Shown piece by piece: positions 41,850-50,735 of a stretch of DNA of 64,000 nt; position 1 is the stretch's first letter, and the number at the start of each line of letters is the position of its first letter. A model generated the notes under the pieces. It saw only the letters and a list, made by a program, of their open reading frames with translations, ran no database searches and was not told the DNA's origin. The stretch is from Panacagrimonas sp965216805 (GTDB lineage: Bacteria; Pseudomonadota; Gammaproteobacteria; Nevskiales; Nevskiaceae), in the NCBI RefSeq assembly GCF_965216805.1, contig NZ_CBDCGN010000002.1:930001-994000 (forward strand). The letters run 5' to 3'. Both the position numbers and the translations under genes were made by a program.

Positions 41850-42317
41850 ATGACGCCAGAACAGGCCATGCCCCGCGACGAAGCCGTGAACGTGCTCAGT
41901 ACGCTGATCCACGTTTCCGAAGACGGCCGCAAGGGGTTTACCGAAGCGGCAGACAAGGTCGATGACGCCAACCTCAAGGTGCTGCTCAGCGAACGCGCCC
42001 AGGAATGCGGCAACGCGGTGCGCGAGCTCACTCAATGCGTACGCACCCTGGGCGGGCAGGCGCCTGAAGGCGGTACGGTCACCGGCGCTCTGCACCGCGG
42101 CTGGGTGAAGATGCGCGCCAGCGTCACCGATGCACGCCTGGCGGTCCTGGAAGAAGCCGAGCGCGGCGAGGACTATGCCAAGGCCGCCTATGCCAAGGCG
42201 GTGAAGTCGGCCCTGCCGCCGGAGGCGCGGACCCTGGTGGAAAGACAGCAGCAGGGCGTGTTGCGCAACCATGACCGTATTCGCGATCTGCGCGATCGGC
42301 ATCGGGCCGCAGCCTGA
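41850..42317 (+). CDS. PA2169/DUF2383 four-helix-bundle protein
   Basis: 155 residues from ATG at 41850, with AAGGAGAG upstream. A ferritin-like helical pattern is clear: VNVLSTLIHVSEDGRKGFTE, NLKVLLSERAQECGNAVREL, ARLAVLEEAERGEDYAKAAY and EARTLVERQQQGVLRNHDRI. This is the PA2169-type family (DUF2383), stress-associated but of unknown biochemical role. The conserved Glu/His set for metal binding is only partial. A strong bidirectional terminator follows. Confidence 0.9.
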   Translation: MTPEQAMPRDEAVNVLSTLIHVSEDGRKGFTEAADKVDDANLKVLLSERAQECGNAVRELTQCVRTLGGQAPEGGTVTGALHRGWVKMRASVTDARLAVLEEAERGEDYAKAAYAKAVKSALPPEARTLVERQQQGVLRNHDRIRDLRDRHRAAA

Positions 42318-42332
42318 GTTTTGCGCGGCATC

Positions 42333-42368
42333 GAAAGCCGGCGCCGTCTCCGGGCGGCGCCGGCTTTC
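42333..42368. terminator. Bidirectional intrinsic terminator
   Basis: Perfect 14-bp arms GAAAGCCGGCGCCG (42333-42346) and CGGCGCCGGCTTTC (42355-42368) with an 8-base loop, between convergent genes. The A/T ends of the stem and flanking TTTCC/TT give short U-tracts on both strands. Confidence 0.85.
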
Positions 42369-42371
42369 CGC

Positions 42372-43688
42372 TTATTGGGTAACCAGCAGTTGCAGCAGTT
42401 TTTCCGGCGGGACCGACGGATAGAACAGCCAGCCTTGCGCGTAGTCCACCCCGATCTGCTTGAGTGCCGCAAGCTTGCGCGCGTCGTCGACGAACTCAGC
42501 GACGGTCTTCTTGCCGGTGACCTTGGCGACGTGGTGGATAGCGCGCACGATCTCCTGTGCCACCGCGCTGTGGGCGATGTCGCGCACGAAGCTGCCGTCG
42601 ATCTTGACCTCGTCGATAGGCAGCGAATTCAGATAACCGAACGAGCACAAGCCGGAACCGAAGTCATCGAGGCTGAACACGCAGCCGATGGATCGGAAGG
42701 CCGCGATGATCTCTGCAGCGACGTCCAGATGGCGGATGGCCGAAGTCTCGGTGATTTCCAGGCACAGCTTTCCGCGCGGCAGATGCGCGTTGCGGATGTC
42801 GCGAAACAGATCGTCGACGAAGCGGCCATCCATCAGCGACGCCCCCGACAGGTTCATCGACAGGCCGTGCACCCGGTCGAGCACTTCCGGTTGGGCATCG
42901 ATCCAGTCCAGCAGATAGGAGGCGGTGTAGCGGTCGAGCTCCGACACCATGCCGTAGTGCTCCAGCGCCTCGATCACCCCGGCGGCCAAGGGCATCTGCA
43001 CGCCGTTGCGTTCCATGCGGATCAGGAATTCGGCCTTCGCGATGCGCGGCCGAGCGCCGCTGATGTCCATGATCGGCTGCGCCTGCAGGCATAGGTGGCC
43101 GTCTCGCAATAGCTGGCGAAACTCGCCGACGGCCAGTGGACTGAAGCTCGGTGCATCGTTCCAGCCGATGCCCATGCCGTAACGCACGATCTGATTGAGG
43201 CCGCGCTGTTTGGCCTGCAGGCAGGCCTGCCCGGCCTCCGACAGAACGCGTGCCCAATCGTCGCCCTCGCGGTAGATCGACAATCCCAGCGATGCCGCAA
43301 TGCATTCCGGGCCGATGGCGGAGTCGTAACGGATGGTGCCCAGCAGATCGCGCAGTGCCGCCGCCTCGTCGGCCGCCGACTGGGTGTGGTCGATGGCCTT
43401 GGCGGCAACGAACTCGTTACTCCACAGACGCCCGGTGACGCCGTGGCCGGCAGCCCATTGCACGAGCACCTGCTCAACCCGCCGCAGCACGCGATCGCCT
43501 TCGTCGGCGCCGGCGAGCCGATTGATCTCGCGCAGATTTCGCAGGTCGGCGTAGATCAGTACGGCCTGCACGCCGGGCGACCACGCGGTCAGGGCGTTGA
43601 CGAGTTGCTGATATCGCGAGAACGAGATCTCGCCGTTGGAGGGCAGGCCCATCGAAGTAGTGTCGGCGTCCATCGCATCCGTCGCCAT
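42372..43688 (-). CDS. GGDEF-EAL protein with degenerate GGDEF, likely c-di-GMP phosphodiesterase
   Basis: 438 residues, no membrane span. The N-terminal GGDEF-like domain (about 30-160) has lost its signature: the motif position reads RLWSNEF. The EAL domain (about 190-435) keeps most catalytic residues: AEFLIR for EAL (Glu present), MNLSG, CLEITET, FSLDDFGSG, DEVKIDGSF, and the AEFVD and YAQGWLF ends. So diguanylate cyclase activity is probably lost and phosphodiesterase activity retained. It lies downstream of rne on the same strand with a 191-base gap, ending at the shared terminator. Confidence 0.88.
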   Translation of the reverse strand: MATDAMDADTTSMGLPSNGEISFSRYQQLVNALTAWSPGVQAVLIYADLRNLREINRLAGADEGDRVLRRVEQVLVQWAAGHGVTGRLWSNEFVAAKAIDHTQSAADEAAALRDLLGTIRYDSAIGPECIAASLGLSIYREGDDWARVLSEAGQACLQAKQRGLNQIVRYGMGIGWNDAPSFSPLAVGEFRQLLRDGHLCLQAQPIMDISGARPRIAKAEFLIRMERNGVQMPLAAGVIEALEHYGMVSELDRYTASYLLDWIDAQPEVLDRVHGLSMNLSGASLMDGRFVDDLFRDIRNAHLPRGKLCLEITETSAIRHLDVAAEIIAAFRSIGCVFSLDDFGSGLCSFGYLNSLPIDEVKIDGSFVRDIAHSAVAQEIVRAIHHVAKVTGKKTVAEFVDDARKLAALKQIGVDYAQGWLFYPSVPPEKLLQLLVTQ

Positions 43689-43879
43689 GAGGGAACGGAT
43701 CGACGGCGCCGTCAGCGCCTTCGGACGGCGAGGCCTGACGGGAAGTCAGGGCGCGCCGGGTGGCAGAGGCGTCGATCCTGCCCTCATCCTGCAGGAGCTG
43801 TTCCAGCAACCGGCGTCAAGTTCGTGGCCGGGCCGGCCGGCGCCGCCTCCCGACGACAAACGCCGGCTACGTGACCCGC

Positions 43880-46800
43880 TCAGGGATCGCGACGGGTCTC
43901 GACCTGCTCGAAGCGCGACTCACTGCCGGTCGGTGTATCGATGCCTGCCGCGGGGACCGACGGCGCTGGTGCGTCGGTAGCGGGCGTTGCGGAGGGCTCC
44001 GCCGTCTGCCCCACTGCGTGCTCTGCAGAGCAATCCGCGACCACTTCAGCGATCTGTTCCGGTTCCGGCGCAAATCTCAGCCCGTCGGCGTCGCCGCCCG
44101 CGACTGCTGGCATGGGCGCCTCCTCGGCGACGCCCTGCGCGGTCTCGTCAGGAATGTCCTGGCGAGGATGGGGCTCGAAGGGCGCGCTGGGCACGATGTC
44201 CGCGTGGTCCGGTTGCGCGGCCGACGGCACCACCGCGGTGTCGACCTGCGCTACCGGTTCGGCTGTCGGCGCCGGCGCTTCGGGTTCTGGCTCTGCGGCG
44301 GCCGGCACCGGGGAATCTTCTGCCGCTGCGGTTGTGACCGGCAACGGATGTGTAACGGTGTGCTCGACGGGAGCGCCCGCGTCGTCGCCCGCGGCGTGCT
44401 CGATCGTCTCCGGCAAGCTCGGCAGCGCAGCTTCCTGCACCGCAGCGTCAGGCTCGGTCGATGGCGCCCACGGCGATGCGTTCGTAGCATCAACCTCGAC
44501 CGCGGCATCGGCCTGCTCGTCCGCCGTTGCAGGTGCGGCGTCGGTCTGTCCTTCCGGCAGCGGGAAGCGGTTCTCGACCTGGCCGAAGCGATTGACCAAT
44601 ATGGCTGCGCCATTGGGCGCGTCGGCTGGCTCTGCAGCGTCGGTCGGCAGCGCATCGACGCTCGAGGTGTCTTTCCACGGCGTGTCGAGGGGCTCGAGGG
44701 GCGAGTCGTCGTTGCTGCCGGCCGCATCGGCGTTCTGCGCAGCGTCAGCGGCGGACAATGAGGCAGCCGCGACGGCGGCGGCGGGAACACCGCGGCCCAG
44801 GGCGGCAGCGAGGTCGGCCGGCAAGGCCGGCGGCTGGCTGCCATTGACGGTCGGCGAGGATTCGTTCCTCGTGCTGCCATTGCCGCCTTCGGCACTGCCT
44901 TCCGCGCGCCCACCGCGACCGCGCCGCCCACGGCGGCCGCGGCCGGAACGCGGGCCGCTGCCGTCGTTGCGATCTTCGCTTTGGGCGGCCTCGGTCGGTC
45001 CGGGTTCGGCACGGGCCGATTCGGCCTCGCTGGCGGCATCCGCATCGGCCTGCTGCGAGCGAGGGGTTTGCTTCTGCGGCTGGCGCGGCGTCGTCGCCGG
45101 TGGCGCGGCGCGCTCCTCGCGCCGCCCACCGCCGGCAGTCGGTGTGTTGCGCCCCTGAGCCCCGTTGGTGGGTTTTGTGTCGCTGCGCCCGGCATCGCGG
45201 TTGCTGCCGTCGCGGCCGTCGCGCCGGGCATCCTGAGTGCGTTCGTTTCGCTCGTTGCGGTTGTCGGCGCTGCGCTCGGGCTTGCGGTCGCGCCGATTGC
45301 TGCGCTCGCGCTCGTTGCGGCGTTCGGCGGACTTGCGGTCGCCGCGGGCTTCGCGCTTGTTGTCGGTGGCGGGCTCGCTGCGGTCCGGCTTGTCCTCGCG
45401 CGGGCGCGGCATGAAGCCGAACAGCCATAGCAGGCGCGACCAGAAGCCACGCGGCATGATCGGTTGCAGGGCCAGCACCGGCGCCACCGCTACCGGCGCC
45501 GGCGGTGCCTCGATCACCGGAGCCGGCACCGACGGCAGAATCTGCTGCACGGCCGCTTCCTGTGCCGGCTTGGCGCTGGCATAGGGGTCCGCCGGTTCCT
45601 GTTTGGCGCGCGGATCGAAGTTGTCCGCCAGCAGATGGCTGGCGGCGCTGTTGTTGTCGATATTGATGTGATCGCCGCGCACGCGACGGATCTCGTAGGC
45701 AGGCGTCTGCAGACTGGGATTGGGCACGATGGCGATGGACACGCGCTCGCGTCCCTCGATCTCCCGCACCTGCGAGCGCTTTTCGTTGAGCAGGAAGGTG
45801 CCGACTTCAACCGGCACCTGCGCGATCACGCGACTGGTGCGGTCCTTCATCGCCTCTTCCTCGATCAGGCGCAGCAGCGACAGCCCCAGCGATTCCACCG
45901 AGCGGATCTGGCCGCTGCCTTCGCAGCGCGGGCAAGTGACCTGGGTATGCTCGCCCAGGCTCGGGCGCAGACGCTGACGCGACATCTCCATCAGGCCGAA
46001 GCGCGACAGGCGTCCGAACTGGATGCGCGCACGGTCGATGTCGCAGGCCTCCTCCAGGCGGCGTTCCACCTTTTTCTGGTTGGAGGAGGCGTTCATGTCG
46101 ATGAAATCGATCACGACCAGACCGCCGAGGTCGCGCAGGCGCAACTGACGCGCGATTTCCTCCGCCGCTTCCAGGTTGGTGTTGAGCGCGGTCTCCTCGA
46201 TGCCGCCGCCGCCGGTGGCCTTGGCGGAGTTGATGTCGATAGAGGTCAGCGCCTCGGTCCGATCGATGACGATCGAGCCGCCCGACGGCAGGCGGATGGT
46301 GCGCTCGTGGGCCAGTTCGATCTGGCTCTCCACCTGGTAGCGCTGGAACAGCGGGGTGTCGTCGCGGTACAGCTTGAGGCGATTGAGCTGCTGCGGCATC
46401 ACTGCCGACAGATGAGTGCGCGCCTGTTCGTAGATTTCGGGATTGTCGACCAGCACCTCGCCAATGTCGGGGCGCAGATAGTCGCGCAATGCGCGCAGGA
46501 TGATGTTGTTTTCCTGGTAGATCAGGAACGGTGCGGGCTTTTCGTCGGCGGCCTTCTCGATCGCGTTCCAGATCTCGATCAGATAATCGGCGTCCCACTG
46601 CAGTTCTTCGGCATTCCGGCCGACGCCGTTGGAGCGCACGATCACGCCCATGCCGTCGGGCAGGTTCATCGCTTCCAGCGCCGCCTTGGCCTCTTCGCGC
46701 TCGTCGCCTTCGGCGCGTCGCGACACGCCGCCGGCCTTGGGATTGTTGGGCATCAGCACCAGATAGCGCCCGGCCAGCGACACGTAAGTGGTCAGGGCCG

Positions 46801-47122
46801 CGCCCTTGTTGCCGCGTTCCTCTTTTTCGACCTGGACGATCAGCTCCAGGCCTTCGCGCACCTGGTCCTTGATCGGGCCCTGGCCCTTGAGGCAGCTGCG
46901 GGCGATTTCCTTGATCGGCAGAAAGCCGTGGCGCTCGGCGCCGTAATCGACGAAACAGGCTTCCAGCGAGTGCTCGACGCGGGTGATGCGACCCTTGTAG
47001 AGATTGGATTTCTTTTGTTCGCGGCTGGCTAGTTCGATATCGAGGTCATGGAGCTTCTGGCCATCGACAATGGCCACCCGCAGCTCTTCGGGCTGCGTGG
47101 CGTTGATGAGGATGCGTTTCAT
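43880..47122 (-). CDS. rne: Ribonuclease E
   Basis: 1080 residues. The N-terminal catalytic half is complete: S1 domain near 40-120 (SNLYKGRITRVEHSLEACFV), the RNase H/DNase I-like parts with acidic residues in LTSIDINSAKATGGGGIEET and VVIDFIDMNASSNQKKV, and the Zn-link CPRCEGSG near 405. The C-terminal half is a long Arg- then Glu/Ala/Pro-rich disordered scaffold (for example SAERRNERERSNRRDRKPER), where degradosome partners and RNA bind. It initiates mRNA decay at the membrane. The 323-base upstream region is shared with divergent rluC. Confidence 0.96.
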   Translation of the reverse strand: MKRILINATQPEELRVAIVDGQKLHDLDIELASREQKKSNLYKGRITRVEHSLEACFVDYGAERHGFLPIKEIARSCLKGQGPIKDQVREGLELIVQVEKEERGNKGAALTTYVSLAGRYLVLMPNNPKAGGVSRRAEGDEREEAKAALEAMNLPDGMGVIVRSNGVGRNAEELQWDADYLIEIWNAIEKAADEKPAPFLIYQENNIILRALRDYLRPDIGEVLVDNPEIYEQARTHLSAVMPQQLNRLKLYRDDTPLFQRYQVESQIELAHERTIRLPSGGSIVIDRTEALTSIDINSAKATGGGGIEETALNTNLEAAEEIARQLRLRDLGGLVVIDFIDMNASSNQKKVERRLEEACDIDRARIQFGRLSRFGLMEMSRQRLRPSLGEHTQVTCPRCEGSGQIRSVESLGLSLLRLIEEEAMKDRTSRVIAQVPVEVGTFLLNEKRSQVREIEGRERVSIAIVPNPSLQTPAYEIRRVRGDHINIDNNSAASHLLADNFDPRAKQEPADPYASAKPAQEAAVQQILPSVPAPVIEAPPAPVAVAPVLALQPIMPRGFWSRLLWLFGFMPRPREDKPDRSEPATDNKREARGDRKSAERRNERERSNRRDRKPERSADNRNERNERTQDARRDGRDGSNRDAGRSDTKPTNGAQGRNTPTAGGGRREERAAPPATTPRQPQKQTPRSQQADADAASEAESARAEPGPTEAAQSEDRNDGSGPRSGRGRRGRRGRGGRAEGSAEGGNGSTRNESSPTVNGSQPPALPADLAAALGRGVPAAAVAAASLSAADAAQNADAAGSNDDSPLEPLDTPWKDTSSVDALPTDAAEPADAPNGAAILVNRFGQVENRFPLPEGQTDAAPATADEQADAAVEVDATNASPWAPSTEPDAAVQEAALPSLPETIEHAAGDDAGAPVEHTVTHPLPVTTAAAEDSPVPAAAEPEPEAPAPTAEPVAQVDTAVVPSAAQPDHADIVPSAPFEPHPRQDIPDETAQGVAEEAPMPAVAGGDADGLRFAPEPEQIAEVVADCSAEHAVGQTAEPSATPATDAPAPSVPAAGIDTPTGSESRFEQVETRRDP

Positions 47123-47445
47123 GTAAAGAGCGGTCTCGGTAGACGCTCGACCGCCTGGCAGGGGAGTTACGCTGAACGGGCGCGCAGGCGCCCGGTCTTT
47201 GTGGCCCGAAGCCTGGCGGGAGCGCAGGTTTCTGGTGTTGGCCGCTGCCCGTCGCCGCTAAGCCGGTCAGACGCGCAGCGTGTCCAAGCCGCCGCGTAGC
47301 GGTTAATCTTGTGAGCGCTCGCGGGGGGCTGGAAGCCATCGTGTTTTGTTCCTATCACGTGCAGCGCAACGCAAGACGCGTAGGCCGGGTGACAAACTCC
47401 GGTAGCGCTTGCGATTTTTCGCATCAGCCTCGGAGTTGAAACATT
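47123..47445. other. rne-rluC divergent leader region
   Basis: 323 bases between the rne and rluC starts with no gene. On the rne side a CGGGCGC/GCGCCCG hairpin with GCAG loop lies at 47177-47194, and a GCGGTC/GACCGC pairing is possible nearer the start codon. In E. coli the rne leader mediates autoregulation by RNase E; the same may hold here but is only inferred. GGAG at 47432-47435 is the rluC Shine-Dalgarno. No convincing -35/-10 pair was found on either strand. Confidence 0.5.
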
Positions 47446-48396
47446 TTGCCACAGTCTTCAGTCGGCGTGCGCCACGTCAAGGCCGGCCCGCGCGAAGCGG
47501 GCCAGCGGATCGACAATTTCCTGCTGCGATCCCTGCCCGGCGTACCCAAATCCCACGTTTACAGGTTGTTGCGGTCGGGGCAGGTCCGTATCAACGGGGG
47601 GCGGGCCAAGCCGGAGCGCAAGCTGATCGACGGCGACGAGATCCGCATCCCCCCGGTCCGCATGGCCGAGAAGGGCGAGGCGGTGCGGCCGCCGGACGAG
47701 GTGCTCAACCGCTTGCGCGAAGCGGTGGTGCATGAGGACGAGCATTATCTGGCCCTGGACAAGCCCGCCGGCTATGCCAGCCACGGCGGCAGCGGCCTTT
47801 CCTTCGGCGTGATCGAGGCGGTGCGCGCCTGGGGTAAATACGAGTTCGTCGAGCTGTGTCACCGGCTCGACCGCGACACCAGCGGCCTGCTGCTGCTGGC
47901 CAAGAGCCGGCCGGCGCTGTTGCGCGCGCAGCGGGCATTCAAGGACGGCGACACCGACAAGCGCTATTTCGCCTTGCTGATGGGCCGCTGGCGCGGCGAG
48001 GATCGCGAGGTCGACGCCGCCCTGGTCAAGAACAGCCTGGGCGGCGGCGAGCGCTACACCGAGGTGGACGAGGAGGACGGCAAGCCGTCCCGCTCGCGCT
48101 TCTCGCCGCAGGCGCGCTATCGCGATGCGACGCTGTGCGAAGTACAGATTTTCTCCGGCCGTACCCACCAGATTCGCGTGCACGCCCTGGCACTGGGTCA
48201 TCCGGTGGCGGGGGATCGCAAGTATGGCGATCGCGGAGGCGACAAGGCCGTGCGCGACCGCGGCCTCAAGCGGATGTTCCTGCACTCGCACCTGCTCAAG
48301 CTTGCGGCGCAGGGCGAGTTTCCCAAGCTGATCCTCAGCGCCGCCATGCCCGACGAGCTGCGCGACGTGCTCAGCCGCCTGCCCGGAGTCCGTTGA
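47446..48396 (+). CDS. rluC: 23S rRNA pseudouridine synthase RluC
   Basis: 316 residues from TTG at 47446 (GGAG ten bases upstream). N-terminal S4 domain (QRIDNFLLRSLPGVPKSHVY) and RluA-type catalytic domain with Asp in LCHRLDRDTSGLLLLAKS, plus GRTHQIRVHALALGHPVAGD. RluC makes pseudouridines 955, 2504 and 2580 in E. coli 23S rRNA. Divergence from rne is the classic rluC arrangement. The stop overlaps the next ATG (TGATG). Confidence 0.95.
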   Translation: MPQSSVGVRHVKAGPREAGQRIDNFLLRSLPGVPKSHVYRLLRSGQVRINGGRAKPERKLIDGDEIRIPPVRMAEKGEAVRPPDEVLNRLREAVVHEDEHYLALDKPAGYASHGGSGLSFGVIEAVRAWGKYEFVELCHRLDRDTSGLLLLAKSRPALLRAQRAFKDGDTDKRYFALLMGRWRGEDREVDAALVKNSLGGGERYTEVDEEDGKPSRSRFSPQARYRDATLCEVQIFSGRTHQIRVHALALGHPVAGDRKYGDRGGDKAVRDRGLKRMFLHSHLLKLAAQGEFPKLILSAAMPDELRDVLSRLPGVR

Positions 48397-49778
48397 TGGC
48401 ACCGCCCACTCTGCTGTACCGCCGCAACGGCGGCCGCTTCGGCGTGGTCATCGCCGCCGTGGTTCTGCCGATCGCCGCCTGGGTTGCCCACAACTTCTGG
48501 GATCGGCCGCTCAAACCCGAGGCCCGCGCGCTGCTGGAGGCACAACCGCAACCGATTCCCGATGCCGACAATCTGTTCCTGGGGTTGCTGGCGTTCTCCC
48601 TGCAGGGCAACGAGCCGGCGCACGAACGCGGACGCGCGGCGCTGCGCGCTTACGAAGCGCTGCCCGCCGGCGAGCGCCCCGGCACCTATGCCGAAGCGCT
48701 GGGCCGCAACATCGCGCTGTTCGATGCCGGTCCGGCGCGTCTGTGCAGTCCGGGCAACCAGGCCGGCGCCTATGCCTGTCTGCAGATGAGCCGCGAGGAT
48801 CGCCCGGCTCTGCAAGGGCTGGTGCAGCACGTCGCGCCGCTGATGCAGCGTTATCGGGAGTTGCAGACCTATCCCGACTACGCGGATCCGCGCGTTCCGA
48901 CGATGGACGAGCCCGCGCCCGACGTGGCACCGCTGCGCATCTCGCTGCTGAATCTGGCGGTGTTGACCTGGACGATCGACGCCGGACAGGACGGACCGGC
49001 GATGGCCGAACTGGTCCGTTCTGCCGAGCTGTGGCGGCGCGTGCTGTCCGGCAGCGACGTCGGCCTGATCGAAAAAACCATGGCGGTCCGGGCGCTGACC
49101 GCGCACCTGATGTTCGCCTCCGAGTGGCTGCGCGAACGGCCTGCCGGCACCGACCTGCCGCTGGACGCCCTGCTGGAACCCTACAGCGAGGACGAGCTGA
49201 GCCTGGCCAGCGCCTTCACCAAGGAATTCCGCCTGCAGGCGGCGCTGTGGGAGCAGCTCAGCGATCCGGGCAATCCGGTGGTGCAGGCAGACTTTCCGGA
49301 TGCCTCGGCCTGGTGGTATCCCCTGCTGATGAAGCGCAACGACACCATCCATCGCGGTTACCGCGACCTGCAGACGCTGCTGGAGATCGAGCGCGCGGGC
49401 TGCACCGAGGTCGGCGCGCAGCTCGCCGAAATCAAGGCCCGGGGCGTCGATCGCGGTCCGGCTTGGTACGAGTATTTTTACAACCCCATTGGTCGCGTGC
49501 TGCACGGCATGTCGGGCGTCGGGACGCAGTTGGTCCACCTGGGCCGGCAATGCAATCTGCTGGCATTGCAGCGGATGTTGGGGCTGCAGCGCGAGCTGCA
49601 TCGTCGCGGTACCGCGGCGCAATCGATGGCCGGGCAGGTTCAGGCGCTGGCAGCGCGCTACACCGATCCCAACTCCGGCGATGCGTTTGTCTACGACGCC
49701 GAGGCGCGCACCCTGGGTTTCGAGTTCCTGGGACCGACGCAGGAACTGATGACGCCGATGCCCTTGTCTTCGCCATGA
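48396..49778 (+). CDS. Hypothetical protein with N-terminal membrane anchor
   Basis: 460 residues from ATG at 48396, overlapping the rluC stop. One membrane span at about 14-32 (GRFGVVIAAVVLPIAAWVAH), then a helical, tetratricopeptide-like periplasmic or cytoplasmic body rich in Leu/Ala/Arg (for example SREDRPALQGLVQHVAPLMQ). No motif identifies it. Proteins of this size and anchor beside rluC and a HAD phosphatase are seen in relatives, but I do not recognise a function. The stop overlaps an ATG (ATGA) that opens a short coupling ORF. Confidence 0.8.
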   Translation: MAPPTLLYRRNGGRFGVVIAAVVLPIAAWVAHNFWDRPLKPEARALLEAQPQPIPDADNLFLGLLAFSLQGNEPAHERGRAALRAYEALPAGERPGTYAEALGRNIALFDAGPARLCSPGNQAGAYACLQMSREDRPALQGLVQHVAPLMQRYRELQTYPDYADPRVPTMDEPAPDVAPLRISLLNLAVLTWTIDAGQDGPAMAELVRSAELWRRVLSGSDVGLIEKTMAVRALTAHLMFASEWLRERPAGTDLPLDALLEPYSEDELSLASAFTKEFRLQAALWEQLSDPGNPVVQADFPDASAWWYPLLMKRNDTIHRGYRDLQTLLEIERAGCTEVGAQLAEIKARGVDRGPAWYEYFYNPIGRVLHGMSGVGTQLVHLGRQCNLLALQRMLGLQRELHRRGTAAQSMAGQVQALAARYTDPNSGDAFVYDAEARTLGFEFLGPTQELMTPMPLSSP

Positions 49779-49825
49779 AGGCGCTATCGCCGACGCATAC
49801 GCCCACCGCCCCGGAGCACACCTGA
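49775..49825 (+). CDS. 16-codon coupling ORF upstream of the HAD gene
   Basis: The ATG at 49775 overlaps the preceding stop (ATGA), and its own stop TGA at 49823-49825 overlaps the next ATG (TGATG). The peptide reads MKALSPTHTPTAPEHT. It may only relay ribosomes; no conserved product is claimed. Confidence 0.3.
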   Translation: MKALSPTHTPTAPEHT

Positions 49826-49996
49826 TGGAAGCACGGCGCTATGACGTGCTGATCTTCGATTGGGATGGGCGCACCGGGAATCAGGCGAGCGCCGGGGTTT
49901 GGCGCTCGCCCCCGGTGCGCGGGCGCCCGCCGGGCGCCCCGGAGCACACCTGATGGAAGCACGGCGCTATGACGTGCTGATCTTCGATTGGGATGG
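49807..49996 (+). repeat. 62-bp direct duplication around a 66-bp hairpin insert
   Basis: 49807-49868 is identical to 49935-49996 (offset 128 bp). The insert 49869-49934 holds a hairpin with outer arms GCGCACCGGG (49869-49878) and CCCGGTGCGC (49911-49920) and inner arms GGCGAGCGCC (49884-49893) and GGCGCTCGCC (49901-49910). Confidence 0.95.
49825..49953 (+). pseudogene. Duplicated 5' fragment of the HAD phosphatase gene
   Basis: This copy starts ATG at 49825, reads the first 15 codons of the HAD gene (MEARRYDVLIFDWDG), then continues 27 codons into the hairpin insert and the second repeat. It stops at TGA 49951-49953, overlapping the intact ATG. It lacks the rest of the HAD domain and can only serve as a leader. 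Confidence 0.75.
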
Positions 49997-50624
49997 AACC
50001 CTCTCCGATTCCGAATCCCAGATCGTCTCCGGCATGCAGGCGGCGATCCGCGATCTGGACCTGCCGTCGCGTGACGACCGCGCCATCGGCCAGTTGATCG
50101 GCCTGGGTCTGGAGGAGGGCATGCAGCAGCTCTATCCGGAGCTGGACACCGACCGGCTGATTGCGCTGCTGATGCGGTATCGCGCCCGCTTCGTCGGCCA
50201 GGGTCTGCACGAGTCGCCGCTGTTCCCCGGGGTCGAGCAGGCGCTGCAGGTCCTGGCGCAGGCCGGATACCGGCTGGCGGTGGCCACCGGCAAGTCGCGC
50301 CCGGGCCTGAACCGCTCGTTCAAGCAGCACCATCTTCTGCAACCGCTGTTCGCCGCCTCCCGCACCGCCGACGAAACCGCCAACAAGCCCAATCCGCTGA
50401 TGCTGGAGGAGTTGTTGCGCGAATTCGACGTTCCGGCGGAGCGCGCGCTGATGATCGGCGATACCGAGTACGACGCCGCCATGGCGGCTGCCATCGGCAT
50501 GCCCATGCTCGGTGTCACCTGTGGTGTGCACGAGCCGCAACGCATCCTGGCGGCCGGGGCGATGGCCCTGCTGGAGTCGGTGGCCGATCTGCCGGGGTGG
50601 TTGCAGACGCGCCAAATCGTCTGA
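49953..50624 (+). CDS. HAD-family phosphatase (phosphoglycolate phosphatase-like)
   Basis: 223 residues from ATG at 49953. HAD motifs: I LIFDWDGTLSDSE (nucleophile Asp and acid Asp), II VATGKSRPG, III KPNPLML, and IV MIGDTEYDAAMAAA. Size and cap region fit HAD-IA enzymes such as Gph/YqaB next to rluC in related genomes. The substrate is not determined. The start codon overlaps the stop of the duplicated fragment (TGATG). Convergent with maf, 111-base gap. Confidence 0.9.
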   Translation: MEARRYDVLIFDWDGTLSDSESQIVSGMQAAIRDLDLPSRDDRAIGQLIGLGLEEGMQQLYPELDTDRLIALLMRYRARFVGQGLHESPLFPGVEQALQVLAQAGYRLAVATGKSRPGLNRSFKQHHLLQPLFAASRTADETANKPNPLMLEELLREFDVPAERALMIGDTEYDAAMAAAIGMPMLGVTCGVHEPQRILAAGAMALLESVADLPGWLQTRQIV

Positions 50625-50735
50625 CGCCGACGGCGCGGACGAAAAAACCACAAGACTCGCTGTTCGGCTTCCGAAACGGCGGTTAGCCGCGGATGATGCG
50701 AAGGGCGATGGCTCGAAACATCAGCTGCTCCGGGT

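Noticed and set aside
43733..43750. CCTGAC/GTCAGG hairpin as the rne terminator
   Set aside because: Six-base stem with no T-run on the minus strand; too weak.
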